Source: Candidatus Bathyarchaeota archaeon
GTDB taxonomy: Archaea > Thermoproteota > Bathyarchaeia > TCS64
Reading direction: 5' to 3'
DNA length: 11,965 nucleotides
Assembly: GCA_020697635.1 (NCBI GenBank)
Contig: JAEHCT010000021.1
Span: 1 to 11,965 of the forward strand
In this document: in pieces, positions 1 through 5,830 of the stretch
Layout of the letters: each line of letters opens with the position of its first letter
How positions within the stretch are numbered: position 1 is the first letter of the stretch
The notes under the pieces: model-generated
Databases searched by the model: none
The model's input: the letters and a program-made list of their open reading frames with translations, nothing else
What the model was told of the DNA's origin: nothing
Position numbers and translations under genes: made by a program

Positions 1-1551
1 CGCTGGGATGATGAACCGCTCGGGGAGCTGTATGCTGTAGTCGAAGGTCTCCGGGGTGCTGCTCGTGAACACAGCCACGACGTCGTGGTCGGGGATGACG
101 AAGATGAACTGCCCCTTGTAGCCTAGGGCTAGGTAGTAGCCGTCGTCGTCAACCCACCACTGGTAGCCGTAACCGTCGCGGAGGTTGGCGTCGATCCTGT
201 GCCTGGTGGCTTCCTGCACCCACTCCCGGGGCACCACCTGCGCCCCATCCCACTTCCCCTCGTTCAGGAACAGGTACCCTATCTTCGCCATGCTGCGGGG
301 AGTCAGGTAAAGCGAGCTGTAGCCCCAGTTGCGGCCCCTGTTGTCTGCGGTCCAACTGTACTCGGTGATGCCCAGCCTGCCAAAGAGGTGCTCCTCGGCG
401 AACTCGGCGGCGCTCACCCCGGTCTTCTCCGTTAGGAGGCATGAGAGGAGGTGGCTGACGCCGTTGGTGTACTCGAACCTGCTGCCCGGCTCGAACGCCA
501 TGGGCAGGTCAAGGACGTACTGCACGGCGTCGTCTACGTCGTGCATGTCGTCGAGCCTCTCCCACTCGTAGAGCCAGCTGTCCTTGGCGTCGAAGCCGGC
601 GCTCATCTTCAGCATGTCCTCGAGGATTATGCCCCGCTTCCACTCGTCCAGGTTCTCTGGCTGGGCGTCCGGGAACAGGTCGAGCAGGAGGGCGTCCGTC
701 CCCTCGATGACGCCCTCGTCTATGGCGATGCCTATCAGCGTAGAGACGACGCTCTTGGTGCAGCTGTATATGATGTGGAGCTCGTCCTCCTCGTAGTCGC
801 CGAAGTACTCATCAAGCACCACGTAGCCGTCCTTGACGACCATGGCGCTGTCCACCCCCAGGCCGCTGCGCCTGATGTCCTCCACCATATCGTCAAGGGT
901 GTCGGCGTCCATCCCCACCTCGCTCGGGTGAGCGTACCTCCAGCCGTCCGTCGGCCAGTATGACTCCAGCCTCCTCGGCTTCGCAGGTGGCTCGGTCTCG
1001 AGGCTTCTCAGCATCACTCTCATCTGGTTCACAAGCCAAGCCTCGTCTCCCCCAACTCTCGCGTTGTAGAGGACGAACATCCTTCCCTCGGGGCTGACCC
1101 AGCCCGCCATCAGACCGGGGACAGTGAGGCCGCCTCCGGTGAGGGCGAACCTTCTTCTTAAGACCCGTTTGCCCCCGAGCTTCATGTACTCCCCCTCGTC
1201 GACGCCTGTCAGGTCGCTGTTTTTCCTCGCCTCCTCTATGATCTGATCGGTGAACTCCTCAAGCCCGCTCGCCTGCCCGGCCCCCCAGACGACCCCGACG
1301 ATGTTAGCCGACTCACCCGGGGACTCGGCTTGGACGTCTCCAAACCAGTATGACGGCATTTTGAAGTAAACCACGGCTTCACTCAACGCGCAGTTATCTG
1401 GGTAAAAGAAGCTGAACCCGTACTTGTTGAACCTGTTGTATCCCAACGGGGGGTCGACTCTATGCTGCCAGAGGTTGAAGCCAGTCACTAAGGCCACCAC
1501 GAAAAGTATGACAACGGCGTCACGGTGTCTTGAAAGAAGTGCTGCCACCAT
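1..1551 (-). CDS. Membrane-anchored beta-lactamase-fold serine hydrolase (NylB/EstB-like), C-terminus cut by window edge
   Basis: I translated the minus strand from the ATG at 1551 and found 517 codons with no stop, so the C-terminus lies outside the window. Residues 12-27 are a hydrophobic segment after a short basic start, giving an N-terminal membrane anchor with the rest outside the cell. Residues about 42-185 form a separate alpha/beta domain that opens with YGFSFFYP, resembling PsbP-like domains. From about 200 on it is a class C beta-lactamase/penicillin-binding-type hydrolase: SCTK at 263-266 (catalytic Ser263 and Lys266), YTN at 361-363 (the YxN motif) and GYKGQ at 477-481 as the third motif. 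This motif set fits NylB/EstB-like amide or ester hydrolases better than true beta-lactamases; the substrate is unknown. The start lies 9 bp after the upstream gene's stop, so the two are probably cotranscribed. A GTG one codon later has better spacing from GAGGT. Confidence 0.85.
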   Translation of the reverse strand, partial: MVAALLSRHRDAVVILFVVALVTGFNLWQHRVDPPLGYNRFNKYGFSFFYPDNCALSEAVVYFKMPSYWFGDVQAESPGESANIVGVVWGAGQASGLEEFTDQIIEEARKNSDLTGVDEGEYMKLGGKRVLRRRFALTGGGLTVPGLMAGWVSPEGRMFVLYNARVGGDEAWLVNQMRVMLRSLETEPPAKPRRLESYWPTDGWRYAHPSEVGMDADTLDDMVEDIRRSGLGVDSAMVVKDGYVVLDEYFGDYEEDELHIIYSCTKSVVSTLIGIAIDEGVIEGTDALLLDLFPDAQPENLDEWKRGIILEDMLKMSAGFDAKDSWLYEWERLDDMHDVDDAVQYVLDLPMAFEPGSRFEYTNGVSHLLSCLLTEKTGVSAAEFAEEHLFGRLGITEYSWTADNRGRNWGYSSLYLTPRSMAKIGYLFLNEGKWDGAQVVPREWVQEATRHRIDANLRDGYGYQWWVDDDGYYLALGYKGQFIFVIPDHDVVAVFTSSTPETFDYSIQLPERFIIPA

Positions 1552-1560
1552 ACCTCATCC

Positions 1561-2736
1561 CTATATATATTGGAGTATGGGCTTCGGGTACTCCCTCTTC
1601 AGCCTCTCGTATCTGATGCACAGCTGCCAAAGCACGACGAGCCCCCCAGCCCAGAACAACAGGGACTCGGGGAGGGAACGGTAGAAAGGCGGCTCATATA
1701 ACCTCGGTGCATAATCGGGCCACTGCAGCCTGTAGAGCCACAGATGGGTCACGTAGAAGAACAAAGGGTTCCTGCCGAAGGTGAGCAGCGCGCCGGATAG
1801 CCTGCCCTTGAACCACGGCCTCTCCTGGATGTGGAGGCCAAGCGCCATGAAGAGAAGCATGCAACCCAGGGTCCAGAGGAGGAACGCGACGCTGGGCGGG
1901 TACTTGCTCACGTAGAGCCAGTCGATGAGGGTGCTGCCCCTCCGGGGGAGCAGGTTCCCGTAGCCGTTGAGCCAACGCACCGCGAAAAAGAGGGCTATGG
2001 AGGCGGCGCCCCCGACGGCGAACGGCATCTTCAGCCTCTTTATCTGCTCCACGTCTTTGCCGTAGAGGTAGCTGCCGAGGCTCCACCCTAAGCCCATGAC
2101 GCCGACCCAGGGTATTATGGGGTATAAACCAAAGTATGGCCACCTATCGTAGTTGGGCTCATGTAGTATTACGCGTAGGTACCACCCCCAGTTAGGCTCC
2201 GTCGGTATGAAGCCAAGGTCCAGGAACTGGTGGTTCAGCACGATGATGAGGCTCAACGCCAGTATAGCCTTCCAGGGCAGCCTACGGGCGACGCTGAAGA
2301 TGATGAGGCAGACGCCTATGCACGCTATGACGCCGAAGTACGTCCAAGGCATGCTGAACGCGGGCGACACGAAGAAGGCCTCAAGGAAGAGGAGCACAAG
2401 CCCCCGCTTGATGAAGTGGAGTGAGATGTCCTTCTCGCTCTCCCCCCTCTCAAGTCTCTTGGCCGCCGAGATGGCGAGCACAGTGCCCGCCAAGAAGATG
2501 AAGGTGGGCGCGCAGAAGTGGCTCACGAACCTCTCTAGGAACCAGGTTGTGTTCAGGAACGGAGGCATACGCCCCAGTATGCCCTCGCCGCCTCCATGGT
2601 ACTGGCTCCAGAAGTTGGAGACGTGATCCCAAGCCATGACAGCCATCACTATGCCCCTAGTGAAGTCGATGAAGTCAAGCCGCGGGAACCTAGCCTTGGC
2701 GTCGGAGACGGTCTCCTGTAGCGTCGATGAACCCAT
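1561..2736 (-). CDS. DUF1624 / HGSNAT-catalytic-type multi-pass membrane protein (putative acyltransferase)
   Basis: This 391-aa protein has roughly eight to ten hydrophobic segments, for example at about 24-38, 72-92, 111-127, 133-150, 157-170, 206-223, 238-254, 283-301, 322-336 and 357-374. Features typical of the DUF1624/heparan-alpha-glucosaminide N-acetyltransferase catalytic family are visible: LDFIDFTRGIV at 20-30 followed by WDH with His38, a CAPTFIFLAG stretch at 75-84, SKYPPS at 277-282 with LLWTLG after it, and FGRNPLFFYVTHLW at 320-333 with His331. Family members move acyl groups from a cytoplasmic donor to an acceptor across the membrane; the acceptor here is unknown and might be a surface glycan. 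The gene overlies a strong antisense reading frame that I treat as a shadow. It lies 84 bp downstream of a small unknown gene and 9 bp upstream of the serine hydrolase, suggesting a surface-modification operon. Confidence 0.8.
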   Translation of the reverse strand: MGSSTLQETVSDAKARFPRLDFIDFTRGIVMAVMAWDHVSNFWSQYHGGGEGILGRMPPFLNTTWFLERFVSHFCAPTFIFLAGTVLAISAAKRLERGESEKDISLHFIKRGLVLLFLEAFFVSPAFSMPWTYFGVIACIGVCLIIFSVARRLPWKAILALSLIIVLNHQFLDLGFIPTEPNWGWYLRVILHEPNYDRWPYFGLYPIIPWVGVMGLGWSLGSYLYGKDVEQIKRLKMPFAVGGAASIALFFAVRWLNGYGNLLPRRGSTLIDWLYVSKYPPSVAFLLWTLGCMLLFMALGLHIQERPWFKGRLSGALLTFGRNPLFFYVTHLWLYRLQWPDYAPRLYEPPFYRSLPESLLFWAGGLVVLWQLCIRYERLKREYPKPILQYI

Positions 2737-2820
2737 GGAATCGCCTTGTAGGTGTTACACGTATCTACTCATAAGATCTATTCAGCTTTGATGGTGGGGC
2801 CGCAGGAGCCCTCATTACAT

Positions 2821-3084
2821 CTAGCCTTCGTTCTTCGTAAGGCCCCCGATGAGCTTCGACTCACAGATGTCTATCCTCAGAGTCCCGTTGACCCCGGTCA
2901 CGACCAGGACCCTCCCCTCTATGAACTCCAGCTCACTAATCTCCCCCAGCTCCCCCTCGAAGAAGACGCCGCCGTGGGGCTCCTTCGACAACGTCATCTG
3001 GTGCAGGTGCTTCTTAGACTTCAGCTCAACCGAGAACGAGTGCCTCAACTGCTTCACAACCGGATAGCATCCGGGGATGGTCAT
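2821..3084 (-). CDS. Small protein of unknown function (87 aa)
   Basis: I do not recognise this protein. The ATG at 3084 is preferred because GGGAG sits 5 nt upstream on the coding strand; a TTG at 3096 would add four residues (MGAL). The protein has no signal peptide or membrane segment. It starts MTIPGCYPVVKQL, and its second half alternates hydrophobic and polar residues (GVFFEGELGEISELEFIEG, then VLVVTG and TLRIDI), so it is probably a compact, mainly beta-strand cytosolic domain. It has only two cysteines, at 6 and 74 of the 87-aa form, so no zinc site is evident. It is first in the minus-strand run leading into the DUF1624 gene, and it is divergent from the FilR1-type regulator with about 78 bp between starts. 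It could be a target or partner of that regulator, but this is only positional. A chance reading frame cannot be fully excluded. Confidence 0.6.
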   Translation of the reverse strand: MTIPGCYPVVKQLRHSFSVELKSKKHLHQMTLSKEPHGGVFFEGELGEISELEFIEGRVLVVTGVNGTLRIDICESKLIGGLTKNEG

Positions 3085-3162
3085 AAGGGCTCCCAACGTA
3101 TATTATAGGGACTTTAATATCGTTGCTGCAGAGTTAGGATATAACATTGTGAGGAAGCGAGC
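3085..3162. promoter_or_regulatory. Divergent promoter region between small-protein gene and FilR1-type regulator
   Basis: This is a 78-bp AT-rich gap between oppositely oriented starts. TATA-like stretches are at 3099-3109 (CTATAATATAC on the minus strand), 3112-3120 (CTTTAATAT) and 3138-3145 (GATATAAC). The central one at 3112-3120 is correctly spaced for both genes: a start site about 26 bp away would fall near 3142 on plus and near 3090 on minus. GAGG at 3151-3154 is the ribosome binding site of the plus gene, 8 nt before its TTG. The arrangement would let the regulator control itself and the minus-strand operon from one site. Confidence 0.4.
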
Positions 3163-3951
3163 TTGGAGACCCTTTGCGAAGTCTTCTTCGAGTTCTCCAA
3201 CGAGGACCGCCTGAGGATACTGTACACGTTGAAGGAGACCCCCCTCACAGTCACCAGCCTCTCCCGGGAGCTGGACCTCACCACCCAAGAGACGAGCCGC
3301 CACATCTCCAGGCTAGGCGACGCGGGGCTGACTCGCAAGGACACGGATGGCAGCCACCACCTCACTCCGTACGGCTTGATGTCCCTATACCAGCTGCGGG
3401 GCTTCCGGTTCACCTGCGGCCACAGAGACTACTTCAGGACCCACGACGTGACGCGGCTGCCCCCGGAGTTCGTCGCCCGCATCGGGGAGCTGGAGCCATG
3501 CACCTACGTGGACGACGTCATGGTCATCTTCCACAGGATCGAGCAGGCCTTCAGAGACGCGGAGGAGTACGTCTGGAGGATGACGGACAGGTACATCCTG
3601 ACGGCGATCCCAGTCATGGAGGACGCCCTGCAGAGAGGCGTCGAGTTCAGGCTCCTCGAGCCCAGGGACATAGTCATACCGCCGGAGTTCGACAACGGAC
3701 CCATTCTAAGGGAAGCCCTACGGTCGAGACAGTTCTGCAACAACGTCGTCGACCAGGTGAACGTCTTCTTGGCCGTCTCGGAGAAGGAGGTCGCGGGCAT
3801 CTGCTTCCCGGGCGCCGACGACCGCATGGACTACAGGGGCTTCGCCTCCGACGACCCTGGGGTCCACGGGTGGGCGACGGACCTCTACGAGTACTACTGG
3901 GAGAGGTCGGAGAGAAAGACAGCGCTGAGGTCCCCTCCCGCGCCCGGCTAG
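3163..3951 (+). CDS. Winged-helix transcriptional regulator with FilR1-type middle domain
   Basis: This 262-aa archaeal regulator has an N-terminal winged helix-turn-helix of ArsR/MarR type at about 4-75: FSNEDRLRILYTLK forms the first helices, LTVTSLSRELDLTTQETSRH the helix-turn-helix, and LTPYGL the wing end. The C-terminal part, about 115-250, matches the archaeal FilR1 domain (formerly DUF1724), with the typical late signature seen here as FASDDPGVHGWATDLYEYYW (227-246). That domain is named after a methanogen response regulator and is widespread in archaeal one-component regulators; its ligand is not known. The start is TTG: an in-frame TAA lies at 3142-3144, no ATG or GTG follows it, and GAGG lies 8 nt upstream. 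The protein has six cysteines (5, 85, 113, 192, 214 and none clustered), so a metal site is not obvious. It probably controls the divergent minus-strand genes or itself. Confidence 0.85.
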   Translation: METLCEVFFEFSNEDRLRILYTLKETPLTVTSLSRELDLTTQETSRHISRLGDAGLTRKDTDGSHHLTPYGLMSLYQLRGFRFTCGHRDYFRTHDVTRLPPEFVARIGELEPCTYVDDVMVIFHRIEQAFRDAEEYVWRMTDRYILTAIPVMEDALQRGVEFRLLEPRDIVIPPEFDNGPILREALRSRQFCNNVVDQVNVFLAVSEKEVAGICFPGADDRMDYRGFASDDPGVHGWATDLYEYYWERSERKTALRSPPAPG

Positions 3952-4032
3952 AAGCCCACGCCGACACTGACGCAGTCGTCGCCGATACCTTCGCCGAAGG
4001 TCAGCCAGGCAAGGCCCTTCAACGCTGACGCG

Positions 4033-4124
4033 TTAGCATTGGAGGTTGAGCCTCTCTGGCTGGAAGGAAAAACAATGGCAATACCATGAAATCCACATGG
4101 CTTCCAGAGAGACTCCAATGCTTA
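4033..4124. repeat. 86-bp nested inverted repeat flanked by TTA (MITE-like element or structured RNA)
   Basis: The outer arms are GCATTGGAG (4036-4044) and CTCCAATGC (4113-4121), an exact 9-bp inverted repeat. It becomes 10 bp if A4035 and T4122 are included. Inside are CTCTCTGG (4052-4059) with CCAGAGAG (4104-4111), and CCATG (4084-4088) with CATGG (4096-4100) around a 7-nt loop. CTGGAAG (4060-4066) can compete for CTTCCAG (4101-4107). The trinucleotide TTA occurs directly on both sides (4033-4035 and 4122-4124), as expected of a short target duplication. It has no coding capacity. Either a non-autonomous element or a stable RNA would fit. Confidence 0.5.
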
Positions 4125-4234
4125 CCCAGACGGCATAATTTAAACCCTTATCTTGCATCCACCCTAAAAAATAATGTATCTAAACCTCTGCACGCCTTCT
4201 GATTAGGGTTAGATGCCACGACTTCTTCCTTCAC

Positions 4235-4264
4235 CCTTGGGACAACTCTACACGAAACCCAAGG
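4235..4264 (-). terminator. Possible 3' hairpin downstream of the PhoU-family gene
   Basis: CCTTGGG (4235-4241) and CCCAAGG (4258-4264) form a 7-bp stem with a 16-nt loop, about 65 nt past the stop of the minus-strand gene. There is no T-run right after it on that strand; the nearest T6 is at 4171-4166. It is a weak terminator candidate. Confidence 0.25.
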
Positions 4265-4328
4265 ACGTAGCCCACATATAGTTCCATGATTTAAGCTACA
4301 CAGTGTTCCCTTAGGCGTGTTGAGAGCT

Positions 4329-5339
4329 CTACTTGTAGACTCTGTCGATGGTAAGCTCCGCGATGTCGGCCGCGTAGTGGCTTATCTTCTTGATGCCCTC
4401 CCTCATGGTTATGATCTGGGAGAGGGCTGTAAGGTTGTTTTGCTTCCCGAAGTAGGGAAGAGGCGTGATCTTCATATACAGATCCGCGATCTTCCGCTGG
4501 TTGTCTATTATCTCGTTTACCCTGCTAACGTCTTTCGTCAGGTAGGCCCTCACGGCCATATCGTATGTCGTGAAGGCGATCTCAGCGGCCTCCTGTATCG
4601 TCGAGTAAATCTCCGTCGGCACGGATATATCTAGGTCGATTATGGAGATCATGCTCCGCGAGATCTGTGCCATGTGGTCGCTGATTCGCTCGATCCGGTG
4701 GACGAGTGTCTGGTAGTCGAGGCAGTCGAGGGGGTCGAGGCTCAGCTGTTTCGCGAGGAAGGGGTTGACGGCCGCCAGCCGTATCATCCTGAGCAGGAGA
4801 AACATGAGTTTATCGACTTCTTCCTCCAGCGAGTATATCACTTGAAGCAGCTCCCGGTCCATATCGTGGAAGGAACTCAACACGTCCCTGCACATCGAGT
4901 AGGTGATGATGTGCATCCGCTCAATGCTAGAGATCACTGAGGCCTTCGACTCGTCCAGGAGCGTCTGCAGCGTGATGCTGCCCGTCTCAGCCTCGATGAT
5001 CATCATGTAGAGCTTGCTGGTCACATCCCTGATGGTTGACTGCTGCTGCGAAGTGAAGTACCGGTTCGAGGTTAGCTTTATGAAGGAGTACCCGTTGAGG
5101 AACCCCGCGATTATCTGCCTCATGATGGACTCATCGTCCTCGTTGAACCCTATGAGAAGGTGAAGCTCCCTCTTAGGCTTCAAGTTGAAGGCTTCATCTG
5201 GGCTGAGTAGCAGGTTCTTATCCCTCTGAACCGTCATGGTCACGGTCTCACCCTTGTTCAAGCCGTTCTCTTTAACCCATTCCTTGGGAAGAGTGACGGC
5301 GAGGGAGCTGCCGAGGGACATGATCTTACGTTTTTCCAT
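4329..5339 (-). CDS. phoU: AbrB-domain PhoU-family regulator
   Basis: This is an archaeal PhoU-type protein with an N-terminal AbrB/SpoVT DNA-binding domain. From the preferred start the sequence begins MEKRKIMSLGSSLAVTLPK, the classic AbrB swapped-hairpin opening, over about residues 1-48. Two helical PhoU repeats follow at roughly 110-205 and 210-330. Acidic/histidine motifs are ERISDH in the first half and SHYAADIAE near the C-terminus, as in metal-binding PhoU domains. Bacterial PhoU restrains Pst phosphate uptake; archaeal AbrB-PhoU fusions are thought to act as phosphate-linked regulators. A longer form starting at 5366 adds nine residues (MSAVPFSFF). I reject it because the TATA-like box at 5382-5390 would place the transcript start near 5360, inside that extension, and the domain begins exactly at the internal Met. 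No pst or pit genes are in the window, so it stands alone. Confidence 0.85.
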   Translation of the reverse strand: MEKRKIMSLGSSLAVTLPKEWVKENGLNKGETVTMTVQRDKNLLLSPDEAFNLKPKRELHLLIGFNEDDESIMRQIIAGFLNGYSFIKLTSNRYFTSQQQSTIRDVTSKLYMMIIEAETGSITLQTLLDESKASVISSIERMHIITYSMCRDVLSSFHDMDRELLQVIYSLEEEVDKLMFLLLRMIRLAAVNPFLAKQLSLDPLDCLDYQTLVHRIERISDHMAQISRSMISIIDLDISVPTEIYSTIQEAAEIAFTTYDMAVRAYLTKDVSRVNEIIDNQRKIADLYMKITPLPYFGKQNNLTALSQIITMREGIKKISHYAADIAELTIDRVYK

Positions 5340-5381
5340 AAAGAAAGAGAATGGAACGGCACTCATATAACTTTCTAAAAT

Positions 5382-5390
5382 AAGTATAAA
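5382..5390 (-). promoter_or_regulatory. TATA-like box of the PhoU-family gene
   Basis: TTTATACTT on the minus strand, in an AT-rich stretch. A start about 26 bp downstream falls near 5360, giving a roughly 20-nt leader to the ATG at 5339. No ribosome binding site is seen in that leader. Confidence 0.4.
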
Positions 5391-5423
5391 TGAACTAGAA
5401 TAAATCTATATTAAATCAGATAC

Positions 5424-5433
5424 ATATGCATAT
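5424..5433. promoter_or_regulatory. Perfect palindrome in the divergent spacer, possible operator
   Basis: ATATGCATAT is a 10-bp perfect palindrome in the spacer between the PhoU-family gene and the zinc-ribbon operon. It sits between the likely promoters of both directions and could bind a dimeric regulator such as the AbrB-PhoU protein. AT-rich context makes chance occurrence quite possible. Confidence 0.25.
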
Positions 5434-5451
5434 ATATTAAGAATTAGTGGG

Positions 5452-5464
5452 AAATATACATATA
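5452..5464 (+). promoter_or_regulatory. TATA-like promoter for the leader / zinc-ribbon operon
   Basis: AAATATACATATA is a strong archaeal TATA-like stretch. A start about 26 bp downstream falls near 5484, immediately before GAGGTGA at 5486-5492. A second TATA-like stretch at 5540-5546 (GTATATG) could start a shorter transcript near 5568 just for the zinc-ribbon gene. Confidence 0.4.
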
Positions 5465-5496
5465 GCCCCGCGGGTTGTGATCGCTGAGGTGAAGCC

Positions 5497-5550
5497 GTGG
5501 TCAGGCGTCAACCAAAATCCAAGAGGTTCGCATATGATAGTATATGTTAG
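5497..5550 (+). CDS. Possible 17-aa leader peptide 1
   Basis: A GTG at 5497 lies 4 nt after a full GAGGTGA ribosome binding site (5486-5492). It opens an 18-codon frame, MVRRQPKSKRFAYDSIC, ending in TAG at 5548. It is strongly basic and resembles nothing I recognise. It would be the first frame on a transcript from the TATA-like box at 5452-5464. It could be a regulatory leader peptide or a chance frame. Confidence 0.25.
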   Translation: MVRRQPKSKRFAYDSIC

Positions 5551-5593
5551 AGGCTCTATCTTGACCAGGCTCCCTCAAGGTGAGACACGGTGA
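5534..5593 (+). CDS. Possible 19-aa leader peptide 2, coupled to the zinc-ribbon gene
   Basis: An ATG at 5534 lies 6 nt after AGAGGT. The frame reads MIVYVRGSILTRLPQGETR and ends in TGA at 5591-5593. The stop overlaps the GTG start of the zinc-ribbon gene as GTGA, a geometry typical of translational coupling. It also overlaps leader frame 1 by 17 nt. Function is unknown and chance cannot be excluded. Confidence 0.25.
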   Translation: MIVYVRGSILTRLPQGETR

Positions 5594-5814
5594 AGAGAAT
5601 GATTATCACAGATTGGAGCGCTCTGTTGAAGTGCAGAGACTGCGGACACGAGCATGAATCTAGAGTCTACGGAAGATGGGAGATAGACTCCTCCACTATC
5701 ACAAGATGCCCGAACTGCAAGAAGGTCACGAATCACGTGATAATAGGCAGGATAGCCGAGGCATCCGACTACGACGAGTACCTTGAGAGACAGGTCTCGT
5801 CATCAAATGACTAG
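5590..5814 (+). CDS. Small zinc-ribbon protein (74 aa)
   Basis: The 74-aa product carries two CxxC knuckles, CRDC at 15-18 and CPNC at 40-43, separated by 21 residues. This is a standard zinc-ribbon layout, expected to bind one Zn2+. The segment between the knuckles (ESRVYGRWEID) looks like the ribbon's beta-hairpin. A short acidic helix-like tail (SDYDEYLERQ) follows. The start is GTG at 5590: GGTGA at 5579-5583 lies 6 nt upstream. An in-frame ATG at 5599 lacks such a site. The gene ends 16 bp before the N-carbamoylase start and is surely cotranscribed with it. Small zinc ribbons often act in nucleic-acid binding or as protein-interaction modules, so a regulatory role for the hydrolase is possible, but no specific function can be assigned. 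Confidence 0.75.
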   Translation: MKRMIITDWSALLKCRDCGHEHESRVYGRWEIDSSTITRCPNCKKVTNHVIIGRIAEASDYDEYLERQVSSSND

Positions 5815-5830
5815 GGGTGCAGGTTGGTGG

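Larger units (their letters stand above)
3952..4328. other. 377-bp gene-free region with nested inverted repeats
   Basis: No convincing reading frame, tRNA or rRNA is visible. The stretch holds a 13-nt near-palindrome CCTTCGCCGAAGG at 3988-4000 just after the FilR1-type gene. It then holds the 86-bp inverted-repeat element at 4036-4121, an AT-rich TATA-like stretch at 4134-4146, an A6 run at 4166-4171 (T6 on the minus strand), and a hairpin CCTTGGG/CCCAAGG at 4235-4241 and 4258-4264. The two flanking genes converge here, so the last two elements may form the 3' end of the minus-strand PhoU gene. Confidence 0.6.

Noticed and set aside
451..963. Long plus-strand open frame of 170 codons
   Set aside because: It lies antisense to the serine hydrolase, whose minus-strand frame holds SxxK and YxN motifs. 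The plus frame is repetitive in V, L, H and E, as expected of a GC-rich shadow.
3988..4000. CCTTCGCCGAAGG near-palindrome as terminator of the regulator gene
   Set aside because: The stem is short with a 1-nt centre, and no T-run follows on the plus strand.
3174..4028. 284-codon plus frame overlapping the FilR1-type regulator
   Set aside because: The composition is rich in R, P, G and H with no recognisable domain, whereas the overlapping frame encodes a clear HTH plus FilR1 domain.
4197..4270. Possible tRNA gene in the gene-free region
   Set aside because: No acceptor stem, TTC-arm or anticodon arm could be assembled; only one 7-bp hairpin is present.
5475..5505. C/D-box RNA-like stretch (GTGATCG, CTGA, GTGA)
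   Set aside because: The C box deviates from RUGAUGA and no proper terminal D box at the right distance is present; the GAGGTGA is better explained as a ribosome binding site.
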